Positions 46,186 through 55,273 of a stretch of DNA of 64,000 nt are shown here, piece by piece; positions within the stretch are counted from its first letter, which is position 1, and each line of letters opens with the position of its first letter. The DNA is taken from contig CAWCAT010000030.1 in NCBI GenBank assembly GCA_963793625.1, positions 248,001 to 312,000 of the forward strand, given 5' to 3'. The notes beneath the pieces are model-generated. The model was not told the DNA's origin. It did not search any database and saw only the letters and a program-made list of their open reading frames with translations. This DNA comes from G963668605 sp963793625 (GTDB lineage: Bacteria; Acidobacteriota; Terriglobia; Bryobacterales; Bryobacteraceae). Position numbers and translations under genes: made by a program.

Positions 46186-48138
46186 ATGGATCAGATTACG
46201 CTGCAATCAATTTTGGATTCAGGCGACGCGTCGGTCTTCGACGTTCGCAGTCGGGCAGTTGGACCGCAAGGAGCGCTGCCACTCACGCCGGAACTCTTGC
46301 GCGAACGCCCCTCGGGCGATCTGTTCGGCTGGAGCATGAACGCCGGCATGGGTTGGGAGCCGCAGAAACTCGGTGGCGAAGAAATTCTGCTGCTGAGCAC
46401 GCACGGCGGAATCCGGGCTCCAGACGGGACGCCTGTCGCACTGGGTTACCACACTGGCCACTGGGAAGTTGGGCTGTTGATGCAGGCTGCCGCGGAAGAA
46501 CTGAAGTCCCAGGGCGCAATTCCGTTCGCGGCGTATTGCACCGATCCCTGCGACGGCCGCACCCAGGGAACCACCGGCATGTTCGATTCCCTGCCCTATC
46601 GCAATGACGCAGCCACAATTTTCCGACGTCTGATTCGATCCCTGCCCACACGGCGCGGCGTGATCGGCGTGGCGACTTGCGACAAGGGTCTGCCCGCGAT
46701 GATGATGGCGCTTGCCGCCATGCACAAGCTGCCCTGCGTTCTGGTGCCCGGAGGCGTTGCACTGCTGCCTGAAGAAGGCGAAGACGCAGGCCGGGTTCAG
46801 TCGATTGGCGCACGCTACTCACACGGCGAGATCACGATGGAGCAGGCCGCCGAAATGGGTTGCCGCGCCTGCGCCTCTCCCGGTGGAGGTTGCCAGTTTC
46901 TCGGCACTGCCGCCACTGCGCAAGTAATTGGCGAAGCGCTCGGCATGTCGCTCACGCATTCCGCTCTGGCGCCTTCGGGCCATCCCATCTGGCTCGACAT
47001 GGCGCGCCGCTCCGCACGTGCCGCGCTCGCGTTGGAACAGCAGTCGCTCACGATGGACCGCATCCTCACAGAAGACTCGCTGCACAATGCCATGGTGACG
47101 CACGCGGCATTCGGCGGCTCGACGAATCTGATTATGCATCTGCCCGCCATCGCGCACTCTGCCAAGCTGCCGCGTCCTGTGCGCGAAGACTGGTCACGCA
47201 TCAATCGGCAGGTGCCCAGAATCGTGGATTCGCTGCCTAACGGTCCGCGCAATCATCCAACGATTCAGGTGTTCCTTGCCGGAGGCGTTCCCGAAGTGAT
47301 GCTGCACTTGCGCCGCGCCGGACTTCTCAAAACGAACGCGCTCACCGCTTCAGGCGCAACGCTCGACTGCATGCTCGATTGGTGGGAGCAATCGGAGCGG
47401 CGTGCGGAACTGCGTCGCGTATTGTGCGATCGCGACGGCATCAACCCCGATGACGTCATCATGTCTCCTGATTCCGCGCGCAGCCGGGGACTCACTTCCA
47501 CCGTATGTTTTCCTGTCGGCAATCTGGCTCCGGAAGGCTCAGTAATCAAGGCCACCTCGATCGACCCGAGCGTCGTCGATGCTGACGGGGTTTACCGCAA
47601 AACCGGTACCGCGCGCGTTTTCACGAGCGAGCCGTCGGCCATCGAAGCTATCAAGAACGGCTCGATTCACGCGGGGGAAGTGCTTGTTCTCGCCGGCCGC
47701 GGTCCCATGGGCGCAGGAATGGAAGAGACCTTCCAGCTCACCTCTGCGTTGAAATATCTGTCCTTCGGAAAACAGATCGCATTGCTCACTGATGCGCGTT
47801 TCAGCGGCGTCTCCACCGGGGCTTGCATCGGACATGTCTCTCCCGAAGCGTTGGCTGGTGGTCCGATTGGGAAGCTGCGGGACGGCGACGTAATCGAGAT
47901 CGTCATCGACCGCAACAATCTGAAAGGGACCGTAAACGTGCTCGGGGTAACTGCAGAAGAACTCGAGGCACGTCCCATGCACCCGGCGCTCGCACCCGAC
48001 CCCGAACTACCCGACGACACCCGGCTTTGGGCCGCCTTGCAGGATGTGAGCGGTGGTACATGGGGCGGATCGGTATTCGATGTAGCTTCGATTCTGCGCA
48101 CCCTTGACGCCGGAAAGAAATCTTTGCAGGGCAAATGA
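46186..48138 (+). CDS. YjhG/YagF-type dehydratase (IlvD/Edd family, probable D-xylonate dehydratase)
   Basis: 650 residues from ATG 46186. Fe-S dehydratase motifs: CTDPCDGRTQGTTGMFDSLP, VATCDKGLPAMMMALA, RACASPGGGCQFLGTA, THAAFGGSTNLIMHLPAIAH, and C-terminal LLTDARFSGVSTGACIGHVS, PEALAGGPIGKLRDGD. It aligns well, from memory, along its whole length with E. coli YjhG/YagF (655 residues), which dehydrate D-xylonate to 2-keto-3-deoxyxylonate. Length, the PSGDLFG start and the GGTWGGSVFDV end set it apart from IlvD and Edd. No xylose genes lie beside it, so the physiological sugar acid is inferred. Confidence 0.88.
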   Translation: MDQITLQSILDSGDASVFDVRSRAVGPQGALPLTPELLRERPSGDLFGWSMNAGMGWEPQKLGGEEILLLSTHGGIRAPDGTPVALGYHTGHWEVGLLMQAAAEELKSQGAIPFAAYCTDPCDGRTQGTTGMFDSLPYRNDAATIFRRLIRSLPTRRGVIGVATCDKGLPAMMMALAAMHKLPCVLVPGGVALLPEEGEDAGRVQSIGARYSHGEITMEQAAEMGCRACASPGGGCQFLGTAATAQVIGEALGMSLTHSALAPSGHPIWLDMARRSARAALALEQQSLTMDRILTEDSLHNAMVTHAAFGGSTNLIMHLPAIAHSAKLPRPVREDWSRINRQVPRIVDSLPNGPRNHPTIQVFLAGGVPEVMLHLRRAGLLKTNALTASGATLDCMLDWWEQSERRAELRRVLCDRDGINPDDVIMSPDSARSRGLTSTVCFPVGNLAPEGSVIKATSIDPSVVDADGVYRKTGTARVFTSEPSAIEAIKNGSIHAGEVLVLAGRGPMGAGMEETFQLTSALKYLSFGKQIALLTDARFSGVSTGACIGHVSPEALAGGPIGKLRDGDVIEIVIDRNNLKGTVNVLGVTAEELEARPMHPALAPDPELPDDTRLWAALQDVSGGTWGGSVFDVASILRTLDAGKKSLQGK

Positions 48139-48179
48139 TTTTTCACGGCGCGCTCAGGCTGATGCCAGGCGACCCGCTC

Positions 48180-48193
48180 TTGAACACGTTCAA
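48180..48193. promoter_or_regulatory. Palindromic operator copy 1 (TetR)
   Basis: TTGAACACGTTCAA, with 6-bp arms around AC. It is identical to copy 2, 56 bp downstream, and lies upstream of the -35 box, as expected for an autoregulatory TetR site. Confidence 0.7.
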
Positions 48194-48200
48194 AAACTTC

Positions 48201-48229
48201 TTGACGGCCCTGGCGGGCAAGCGCATACT
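48201..48229 (+). promoter_or_regulatory. Sigma70-type promoter of the tetR cassette
   Basis: -35 TTGACG (48201-48206) and -10 CATACT (48224-48229) with exactly 17 bp between. The predicted start of transcription falls at about 48,236, which is also the TTG start codon, so the mRNA may be leaderless. The promoter is framed by the two operator copies. Confidence 0.65.
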
Positions 48230-48235
48230 TGAGTC

Positions 48236-48249
48236 TTGAACACGTTCAA
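48236..48249. promoter_or_regulatory. Palindromic operator copy 2 (TetR), overlapping the start codon
   Basis: A second perfect copy of TTGAACACGTTCAA at the predicted transcription start. It overlaps codons 1-5 of the TetR gene, so a bound dimer would block both initiation and the first step of elongation. Confidence 0.7.
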
Positions 48250-48928
48250 ATCCACGCCTTCAGCTAAAGCAACACCCAAAGCAGAGGAGACGGGCGTCCG
48301 GATTCTGGATGCCGCGCTGGCGCTTTTTCGGCAGCAAGGATTTGAAAGCGCGACCATGCGGGACATCGCGCAGCGTGCGGGAGTTGCCACCGGCGCGGCC
48401 TATTACTACTACCCGTCCAAGGACGCCATTGTCATGGATTTCTATCGGCGATCCTGCGCTGAGATGCAACCCACGATCGAGGCGGCCATGGAACATTCCA
48501 TCGGCCTGGAATCCCGGTTACGCGAGTTGATTCGAGTGAAGCTGATTCACTTTGCGCCAAACCGGGGCGTCTTGCGGGCTCTCCTGCGAAACGGCGCGGA
48601 TCCGAAAAACCCGCTCTCGCCTTTCAGCCCGCAAACCAAGGAGATCCGCGACATCGACATCGAATGGTTTGGGCGAATTCTCGTCGATTGCGGCATGCGA
48701 ATCCCGCGCGACCTCGAACCTCACCTGCCAGGCGTGCTCTGGTTCTTTCAGATGGGCGTGATCCTATTCTGGGTCATTGATGAATCTCCACATCAAGCAA
48801 GGACTGAGAGGCTGCTGGAACTGGCGTCGAAGATCGTCGCCACGCTGATTCGGCTCTCAGCCCTGCCGTTCATGATGCCGTTGCGGAAGACCGCGCTGCA
48901 ATTGATCGGAACCGTAAAGGGGGAGTAG
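48236..48928 (+). CDS. TetR/AcrR-family transcriptional regulator
   Basis: 230 residues. The only open start before the HTH is TTG 48236; a stop codon lies in frame just upstream and no ribosome site precedes it. The TetR HTH is at about 25-70: TGVRILDAALALFRQQGFES, ATMRDIAQRAGVATGAAYYY, YPSKDAIVMDFY. The C-terminal ligand/dimer domain (80-230) is helical and of general TetR_C type. Two identical palindromes around its promoter suggest self-repression. The downstream membrane protein gene follows after 3 bp and should be co-controlled. Confidence 0.88.
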   Translation: MNTFKSTPSAKATPKAEETGVRILDAALALFRQQGFESATMRDIAQRAGVATGAAYYYYPSKDAIVMDFYRRSCAEMQPTIEAAMEHSIGLESRLRELIRVKLIHFAPNRGVLRALLRNGADPKNPLSPFSPQTKEIRDIDIEWFGRILVDCGMRIPRDLEPHLPGVLWFFQMGVILFWVIDESPHQARTERLLELASKIVATLIRLSALPFMMPLRKTALQLIGTVKGE

Positions 48929-48931
48929 GCT

Positions 48932-49885
48932 ATGCGCACACCGGCGCGTTACCTTGTAGGGCTGCTGCTTGTGGCCTTGTTGAGTGCCGGCGGAGTCGCT
49001 CTGCTGCACGCCGGCATATACGGATGGACTGTTTTCGTTCTCCTCCCCTCGCTCGTGGGAGGACTCGCTTCGTGGGTGTTTTGTCCAACGACCAGAACGC
49101 GGGCCGCAGGTCTGGGCGCACTCACGGTAGTGACAGCCACTTTCTTCTTATTGATATTGGGGTTGGAAGGGTCTGTGTGCATTCTGATGTCCTTGCCAAT
49201 CGTGGTGCTCTTAGGCGCATTTGGGGGCTGGTTGATGTTTCACGCCGGCCATTCGAGCCTCGCAACGCCGGGTGCCAGCATGTTGTTGCTGTTGCCGGCG
49301 GCAACTTTAACGTGGGACGTCAAAGCTCCACCACCTGTTTTTAAAGTGCGGACCGAGATCGCGGTTGCGGCGACGCCCGAACAGGTTTGGAAACACGTAG
49401 TAACTTTTCCGGAGTTGCCGGAACCGCAAGAGTGGTACTTCCGCACCGGGATTGCTTATCCGAGGCGAGCGCGCATCGAGGGATCGGGGCCCGGCGCCAT
49501 ACGGTACTGCGAGTTCTCCACTGGCGCCTTCGTGGAGCCGATTGAGGTCTGGGACGAGCCGCGCCTAATGCGCTTTAGCGTTACGGAAAATCCGGCTCCG
49601 ATGAAAGAGATGGGCCTTTACACCCAGGTCTTCCCTAAGCATCTGAAAGGGTACCTGATTTCCAAGCGAGGCCAGTTCCGTCTGACGCAATTGAAGAATG
49701 GCCACACACTGCTGGAAGGGACCACCTGGTATCAACATGGGTTGTGGCCGGCGGAGTACTGGCGATGGTGGTCAGACGCGATCATACATCGCATCCATTC
49801 GCGAGTACTGGATCATATCCGGATTCTGGCGGAGCAAGGAGCGTGCGCTCGTGCCGAAACTGAAGCTCATCATACCCGGCGGTAG
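48932..49885 (+). CDS. Membrane protein with C-terminal SRPBCC (START-like) domain
   Basis: 317 residues from ATG 48932 (GGGGGAG upstream). The N-terminal 130 residues hold four hydrophobic helices (YLVGLLLVALLSAGGVALLH, TVVTATFFLLILGLEGSVCI, PIVVLLGAFGGWLMFHAGHS). The C-terminal part is an SRPBCC fold: VRTEIAVAATPEQVWKHVVT, GPGAIRYCEFSTGAFVEPIE, LEGTTWYQHGLWPAEYWRWW. SRPBCC domains bind lipids or hydrophobic ligands. In the TetR cassette it may act on a membrane lipid or the inducer; function unknown. The next gene's start overlaps its end by 35 bp. Confidence 0.75.
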   Translation: MRTPARYLVGLLLVALLSAGGVALLHAGIYGWTVFVLLPSLVGGLASWVFCPTTRTRAAGLGALTVVTATFFLLILGLEGSVCILMSLPIVVLLGAFGGWLMFHAGHSSLATPGASMLLLLPAATLTWDVKAPPPVFKVRTEIAVAATPEQVWKHVVTFPELPEPQEWYFRTGIAYPRRARIEGSGPGAIRYCEFSTGAFVEPIEVWDEPRLMRFSVTENPAPMKEMGLYTQVFPKHLKGYLISKRGQFRLTQLKNGHTLLEGTTWYQHGLWPAEYWRWWSDAIIHRIHSRVLDHIRILAEQGACARAETEAHHTRR

Positions 49886-50890
49886 TGGCCAGGTGGGTCG
49901 CTTACTAGCGCGCTACTTCCATGCGAAGGGCCACGCCGTTACCGTCTTGAGCCGTAGCCCGCAGCCCGAGCCATGGCGCACGATGAAGTGGGATGGCTTC
50001 ACACCCGGTGCGTGGGTCGCGGAACTCGAGCAGAGCGACGTGTGCGTCAATCTTGCCGGGCGAAGTGTAAATTGCCGCTACAGCACGGAGAACCGGCTCG
50101 CAATTCATGAATCGCGAATTCGAAGCACGCTCTTGTTGAATCAAGTGATTTCGTCCCTCAACCAGCCTCCGCGCCTGTGGGTGAACGCCAGCACTGCGAC
50201 CATCTACCGTCATGCTCTGGATCGCGCCATGGACGAAACTAACGGTGAATTCGGAGGGAACAGGCAGGGGCTCCGGAAACCTGGAACTTTTCTGTTGACG
50301 TTGCGAAGCGATGGGAAGAGGCTTTCTTCTCGACCTCCACGCCACGCACGCGGAAGATCGCGACGCGTAGCGCAATGACGTTCAGTCCCGATCGCGACGG
50401 AGTCTTTGATGTGCTCTCAGGGCTGGTCCGCCTGGGCCTCGGGGGTAAGCAGGGGGCCGGCACCCAGTATGTTTCCTGGATTCATGAAACCGACTTCGTG
50501 CGGGCAATGGACCTGCTGATTGCGCGGGACGATTTGTCGGGTATCCTAAACCTCGCGTCGCCCAACCCCCTCCCCAACCGCGATTTCATGCGCGCCCTGC
50601 GTGACGCGTGGGGCATCCCCATCGGCCTGTCCCTCCCAGGATGGATGCTGGAGATCGGCGCATTAGTCATGCGGACTGAGACGGAACTCGTCCTCAAGAG
50701 CCGCCGCGTTGTGCCGGGCCGACTGCTGGCTGCCGGCTTCCAGTTTCTGTTTCCGGAATGGCCTGCCGCCGCCCGCGAACTTGGTTGCCCGGTGGCGTTG
50801 CAAATGATTGAGAATAGGAGGCGTAGATGCCGGCGAAGAGTTCCAAAATGCTTGATGTGGGAAGCCGCCAGGAATGGCGGAACTGGCTAA
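49851..50890 (+). CDS. TIGR01777-type NAD(P)-dependent epimerase (one frame break)
   Basis: GTG 49851 with AAGGAG nine bases upstream. The Rossmann start PKLKLIIPGGSGQVGRLLAR leads to WDGFTPGAWVAELEQSDVCV and NLAGRSVNCRYSTENRL, the family signature. The frame breaks near 50,265 (one lost base). The second half continues PETWNFSVDVAKRWEEAFFS, KIATRSAMTFSPDRDGVFDV, GAGTQYVSWIHETDFVRAMD, and the C-terminal LLAAGFQFLFPEWPAAAREL. TIGR01777 proteins are atypical SDR epimerases of unknown substrate, some linked to cell-division phenotypes. The open frame runs to 50,890, past the next gene's ATG; the real end is probably near 50,815. Confidence 0.8.
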
Positions 50891-51384
50891 GAGAGCATCA
50901 CGATTCAGAGTCCGAGATCTGGCTCGTATTCCACAAGCGTCGAAACGTCCCTGAAATATGAGGATGCGGTCGAGGAGGCGCTGTGCTTCGGTTGGATCGA
51001 CAGTATCGTCAAGCGTCTGGATGATGACCGCTACGCGCGTAAGTTCACTCCGCGAAAGCCCGACAGCAAGTGGTCCACAATCAATCGCCGTCGCTACGCG
51101 GACCTCCAGGCGCGCGGATTGTTGGAGGCACCAGGACTGGAGCGGGCACCCACGACCGAAGCGGCGATGCGCCACGGCCAGCTTTGTCGGCGATTCCGGC
51201 TTACATCGAGAAACAATTGAAGGCCAATGCGCGTGTGTGGAACTATTTCGAGCAGCTGGCGCCATCATGCAAACGGGCATACATTGGCTGGATCGATTCG
51301 GCCAAACGCGAGGAAACGAAAGAGAAACGCCTTCGTGAAGCAATCGACATGCTCGCCGCTGGCAAGAAACTCGGGCTGAAATGA
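50827..51384 (+). CDS. YdeI/OmdA-family protein (two frame breaks)
   Basis: ATG 50827 with GGAGG upstream. Frame 1 reads MLDVGSRQEWRNWLREHHDS, SEIWLVFHKRR. Near 50,940 one extra base moves to SLKYEDAVEEALCFGWIDSI, VKRLDDDRYARKFTPRKPDS, KWSTINRRRYADL. Near 51,190 it returns to PAYIEKQLKANARVWNYFEQ, LAPSCKRAYIGWIDSAKREE, and RLREAIDMLAAGKKLGLK. The net shift is zero (558 bases, about 185 residues). The EEALCFGWIDS block is the family hallmark. These cytoplasmic proteins are annotated as bacteriocin or stress protection proteins with weak experimental support. Confidence 0.78.
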
Positions 51385-51385
51385 A

Positions 51386-51802
51386 CTAGCCCGCAAACCG
51401 GTGCATCTCACGGCACGCCGCAGCGACGTTGGCGGAATCGTCGTAGGCGCGCATGAAAACCAGCTTGCCGTTTCGTAGCGTCATGCGCATGGCCCAGTCT
51501 GAGCGGAAGCTTTTGCCGGTCATTCGTGAACGCCCTTCCCACCAGCCGAACGAGATCACGTCATCGCCCGTCGATATGTAGCGCTCCGGCTCGAAATCTG
51601 TCACCTCAAGCGCCGAATGCAGCCTGCCGATGAATTCCGCGGCGCCTGAAGGCCCTTTGTACTCACCACTCCAGACGAGTTCGTCAAAGCTCGTACCCAG
51701 AAGTACAGCGTTCTCGGAAATAAGCTCGAGGATGGTATTAATGTCGCCACGATTGAATGCGGCGTATAGATTCTTAACGATTTGGACGTTTTCAGATTCC
51801 AT
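51386..51802 (-). CDS. SnoaL-like / NTF2-fold protein
   Basis: 138 residues from ATG 51802. SnoaL_2-type pattern: NVQIVKNLYAAFNRGDINTI, GPSGAAEFIGRLHSALEVTD, and beta strands with WWEGRSRMTGKSFRSDWAMR. The cone-like pocket of this fold hosts polyketide cyclases, isomerases and many uncharacterised stress proteins; no catalytic set identifies the reaction. Stands alone, transcribed toward the OmdA gene with 1 bp between the stops. Confidence 0.82.
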   Translation of the reverse strand: MESENVQIVKNLYAAFNRGDINTILELISENAVLLGTSFDELVWSGEYKGPSGAAEFIGRLHSALEVTDFEPERYISTGDDVISFGWWEGRSRMTGKSFRSDWAMRMTLRNGKLVFMRAYDDSANVAAACREMHRFAG

Positions 51803-51928
51803 AAATACCCCGCCAAAATCCTTATACGTATATAGAGGTGCGAGGTGCGGTGAGGGTTGCGCGAAACTGTTCGGCTAAATACGTTTCGCGGCATTTGCAG
51901 GCATAGGTCATAATAGTATTTCAACCCC

Positions 51929-54771
51929 ATGAATCTGCAAGACATCGACCTAAAGAAGACAGTCAATCTTCCGCGCACGGACTTCGCCATGAAGGCCAAC
52001 CTGCCGCAGAACGAGCCGAAGATGCTCGAGCGGTGGGAAAAGGAAGATCTGTACGGACAGATCCGGCAGGCGCGCAGCGGCCGTCCGCTGTACGTGCTGC
52101 ACGACGGTCCGCCGTACGCCAACGGCAACATCCACCTGGGCCACGCGTTCAACAAGATTCTGAAGGACTTCATCGTGAAGTCCAAGAGCATGGCGGGCTT
52201 CGATGCGCCCTACGTCCCGGGTTGGGATTGCCACGGGCTGCCGATCGAAATCAAGGTCGACAGCGAACTCGGCAAGAAGAAGGCCACCATGACGCCGTCG
52301 GAGATTCGCGCCGAGTGCCGCAAGTACGCGCAGAAGTACGTCGACATCCATCGCCGCGAATTCAAGCGCCTGGGCGTGCTCGGCCGCTGGGACGATCCCT
52401 ACCTCACGATGACGCCGCAATACGAAGCCGTCATCGCGCAGGCGTTCGTCGACTTCCTGGATAAGGGCTACGTCTACAAGGGCCTCAAGCCGGTGCACTG
52501 GTGCATGCGCTGCCGCACGGCGCTGGCCGAAGCCGAGGTCGAATACGAGAATCACACCAGCCCGTCCATCTGGGTGCGTTTCGCGCTCACGTCCGATCCG
52601 GCGGCGATCGACCCCGCGCTCGCCGGGCAAGCCGGTCTACGGTCTCATCTGGACCACCACGCCCTGGACGATTCCGGCCAACATGGCCATCGCTTCCACC
52701 CGAAATTCGAGTACGCGGCGGTGGAAGTGGCGGGCGAAGTCTACATCGTCGCCGAGGGCCTGCTCAAGGCCACCGCCGAAAAAGTGCGGCTGGATCGACC
52801 CGAAGGTGCTCGCGCGCGTTCGCGGGCGCGAAGCTGGAAGGCGCCGTCTTCCGGCATCCGTTCCTGGAACGCGAATTCCGTCGGCATTCTGGCCGATCAC
52901 GTCACGCTCGAACAAGGCACCGGCGCCGTCCACACCGCTCCCGGCCACGGCCAGGAAGACTACGCCGTCGGCCGCCAGTACGGCATCGACATCTACTGCC
53001 CGGTGGATGCGGCGGGCCGCTTCTTCCACGCCGAAGGCGCCGACGGCCGCCTGCCCGAAGAGTTGCATCGGCAAGACCGTGTGGGAAGCGAATCCGATCG
53101 TGACCGGCATCCTGCGCGAACGCGGCGCGCTGCTTGCGCAGAAGACCATCGACCACAGCTATCCGCACTGCTGGCGCTGCCACAAGCCGACGATCTTCCG
53201 CGCCACCGAGCAGTGGTTCATCGGCATGGACCGCAACGACCTGCGCGGCGCGCGCTCGAGAGCCATCAAGAAGGTGAAATGGCTGCCCGAGCTGGGGCGA
53301 GGAGCGCATCTCCAACATGATCGCCACGCGCCCGGATTGGTGCATCTCGCGCCAGCGCGTCTGGGGCGTGCCGATCATCGGTGTTCTACTGCGAGGGCTG
53401 CGGCGAACCGCTCACCGACAAGAAGATGCTCGACCGCGTCGTGAAGCTCTTCGCCGAACACACGGCCGACGTCTGGTACGAGCGCACCGCCGAAGAACTG
53501 ATCGGCCCGGAGTCGACGTGCGCCAAATGCGGCGGCGCGAGCTTCCGCAAAGAGACCGACATTCTCGACGTCTGGTTCGATTCCGGATCGAGCCATCTGG
53601 CCGTGCTCGAACGAGACGAACGACTGCCCTGGCCCGCCGATCTCTACATCGAAGGCGGCGATCAGTATCGCGGCTGGTTCCATAGCTCGCTGCTGGTGGG
53701 CGTGGGACTGCGCGGCGGCTGCGCCTTACCGGCAGTGCGCCACGCACGGCTGGACGCTCGACGCCGACGGGCCGCGCGATGTCGAAGTCGCTCGGCAACG
53801 TCATCGAGCCCGAGAACATCGTGAAGCAGTACGGCGCGGAAGTGCTGCGCCTGTGGGTGGCTTCGGTCGAGTTCACCGAAGACGTGCGCATCTCGGAGAC
53901 CATCCTGGCGCGGCTGTCGGAAGCCTACCGCAAGCTCCGCAACACGTTCCGCTACGCGCTCGGCAATCTCGACGATTTCGATCCGGCCAAGCGACGCCGT
54001 CTCCGCCGAGCAAATGCATGAGATCGATCAGTGGATTCTGATCCGCACCGAACAACTGGTGCGCAACTGCCGCGGCTTGTACGACGAGTTCGCGTTCCAC
54101 CGCGTCTACCAGGCGCTCTACAATTTTGCACCATCGATCTGAGCGCGCTCTACTTCGACGTGCTCAAGGATCGGCTCTACACCGCCGCGCCGAATTCGCC
54201 GCGCGGCGCAGCGCGCAAACCGCACTATAGCGCATCACAGATGCGCTGGTGCGGCTGCTTGCGCCGATGCTGACGTTTACCACGGAGGAGGTCTGGGGCC
54301 ATTTTGCGAAACCCGCAGGCGCGCCGGCGAGCGTTCACCTCGCCGAGTTCCCCGCGCCGGAGGAATTGACCGCTGGCCTGAGTGCGGAGCATCGCGAGAA
54401 TTTCGCAAATTGGGAGCGGCTGATGGAGGTGCGCGAACAGGTGCTCAAGAGCCTGGAAGTCGCGCGGCAGGAGAAGTTCATCGGCGCGCCGCTCGAAGCC
54501 CGCGTGCATCTGACGGCGGAAGCTGAAACCTATATGCCTGCTGGATCGCTACGAGCAGGAACTGCCGGCCCTGTTCATCGTTTCGCAGGTGGTGCTGGAT
54601 GAACAACCCGGCGTAAAGCTTTCCGTACACATCGAACGTGCCGACGGCGAGAAGTGCGAGCGCTGCTGGAAATATAAGCTGGATATCGGCTCGAATCCGC
54701 TGTTCCCGACGATTTGCGCATCCTGCGCGGAAGTGGTCAGCGATTGGTGCAATCCTGAAAATGATGGCTAG
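51929..54771 (+). CDS. ileS: Isoleucyl-tRNA synthetase, heavily frame-broken
   Basis: ATG 51929 to TAG 54771. The protein can be followed end to end: HIGH motif PYANGNIHLGHAFNKIL, editing domain GAVHTAPGHGQEDYAVG, SRQRVWGVPII, DVWFDSGSSHLAVL, KMSKS motif RAMSKSLGNVIEPENIV, anticodon-binding region, and C-terminal zinc ribbon CERCWKYKL...CASC. About 14 single-base indels are needed: +1 near 52,625, 52,790, 52,825, 52,875, 53,068, 53,295, 53,382, 53,718, 53,772, 53,990 and 54,535; -1 near 52,690, 54,127 and 54,205. The net +8 agrees with the span (3n+2) and yields about 944 residues, the normal IleRS length. A TAG at 54,228 lies in the restored frame where a Tyr is expected. Essential gene, so sequence error is the likely cause. 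First gene of the lspA-lgt operon. Confidence 0.88.
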
Positions 54772-55264
54772 AGTGAGCATGTTCGGTCTGGCGGCCGCTG
54801 TGTTTGCCTTGGACCGGATCAGCAAAATACTCGTGGAATCGTATGTGTCGCTGTGGGACACCTACGTCGTGATCCCGCATCTCTTCAATATTATTCACAC
54901 GAAGAATCGTGGCGCGGCTTTCGGCATACTGGCGGAAGCGTCCGGCGAATGGCGTACCTTTTTCCTGGTCGGATTGTCATCGCTTGTGTTGATCTTTGTA
55001 GCCAGTCTGTTGTGGCAGACCTCGGCCAGCGGTTCCAACGAAAGCAGCGTCATGCGCGTCGCACTCGCGCTTGTACTAGGCGGGGCGCTGGGCAACGTCT
55101 ATGATCGTGTGGTCTCCGGAATGGTGACCGATTTCCTCGATTTCTATATCGGCAGCTACCACTGGCACACATTCAATATCGCCGACAGCGCTATCAGCGT
55201 GGGCGCGGGATTACTGCTGCTCGATATGTGGCGCAGTCGTCAACGCGCGAAAGCGACGGCATAA
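54764..55264 (+). CDS. lspA: Prolipoprotein signal peptidase II
   Basis: 166 residues; the ATG at 54764 overlaps the ileS stop, as in many bacteria where ileS and lspA are adjacent (ATG 54761 is an equal alternative). Four membrane helices, first conserved Asp in VFALDRISKILVE, then IIHTKNRGAAFGIL. The catalytic Asp pair lies in ALGNVYDRVVSGMVTDFLDF and TFNIADSAISVGAGLLLLD. It cuts lipoprotein signal peptides after diacylglyceryl transfer by Lgt, encoded next. Confidence 0.94.
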   Translation: MARVSMFGLAAAVFALDRISKILVESYVSLWDTYVVIPHLFNIIHTKNRGAAFGILAEASGEWRTFFLVGLSSLVLIFVASLLWQTSASGSNESSVMRVALALVLGGALGNVYDRVVSGMVTDFLDFYIGSYHWHTFNIADSAISVGAGLLLLDMWRSRQRAKATA

Positions 55265-55273
55265 GGAGGCGCA

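Noticed and set aside
51950..52630. 226-codon minus-strand frame opposite ileS
   Set aside because: Antisense of the well-conserved IleRS catalytic domain; Arg/Val/Asp-rich as expected for a complement of GC-rich codons.
51929..54771. Programmed frameshifting or recoding as the cause of the ileS breaks
   Set aside because: Fourteen events of both signs in a housekeeping gene do not fit any known programmed frameshift, and slippery sites are not shared between them.
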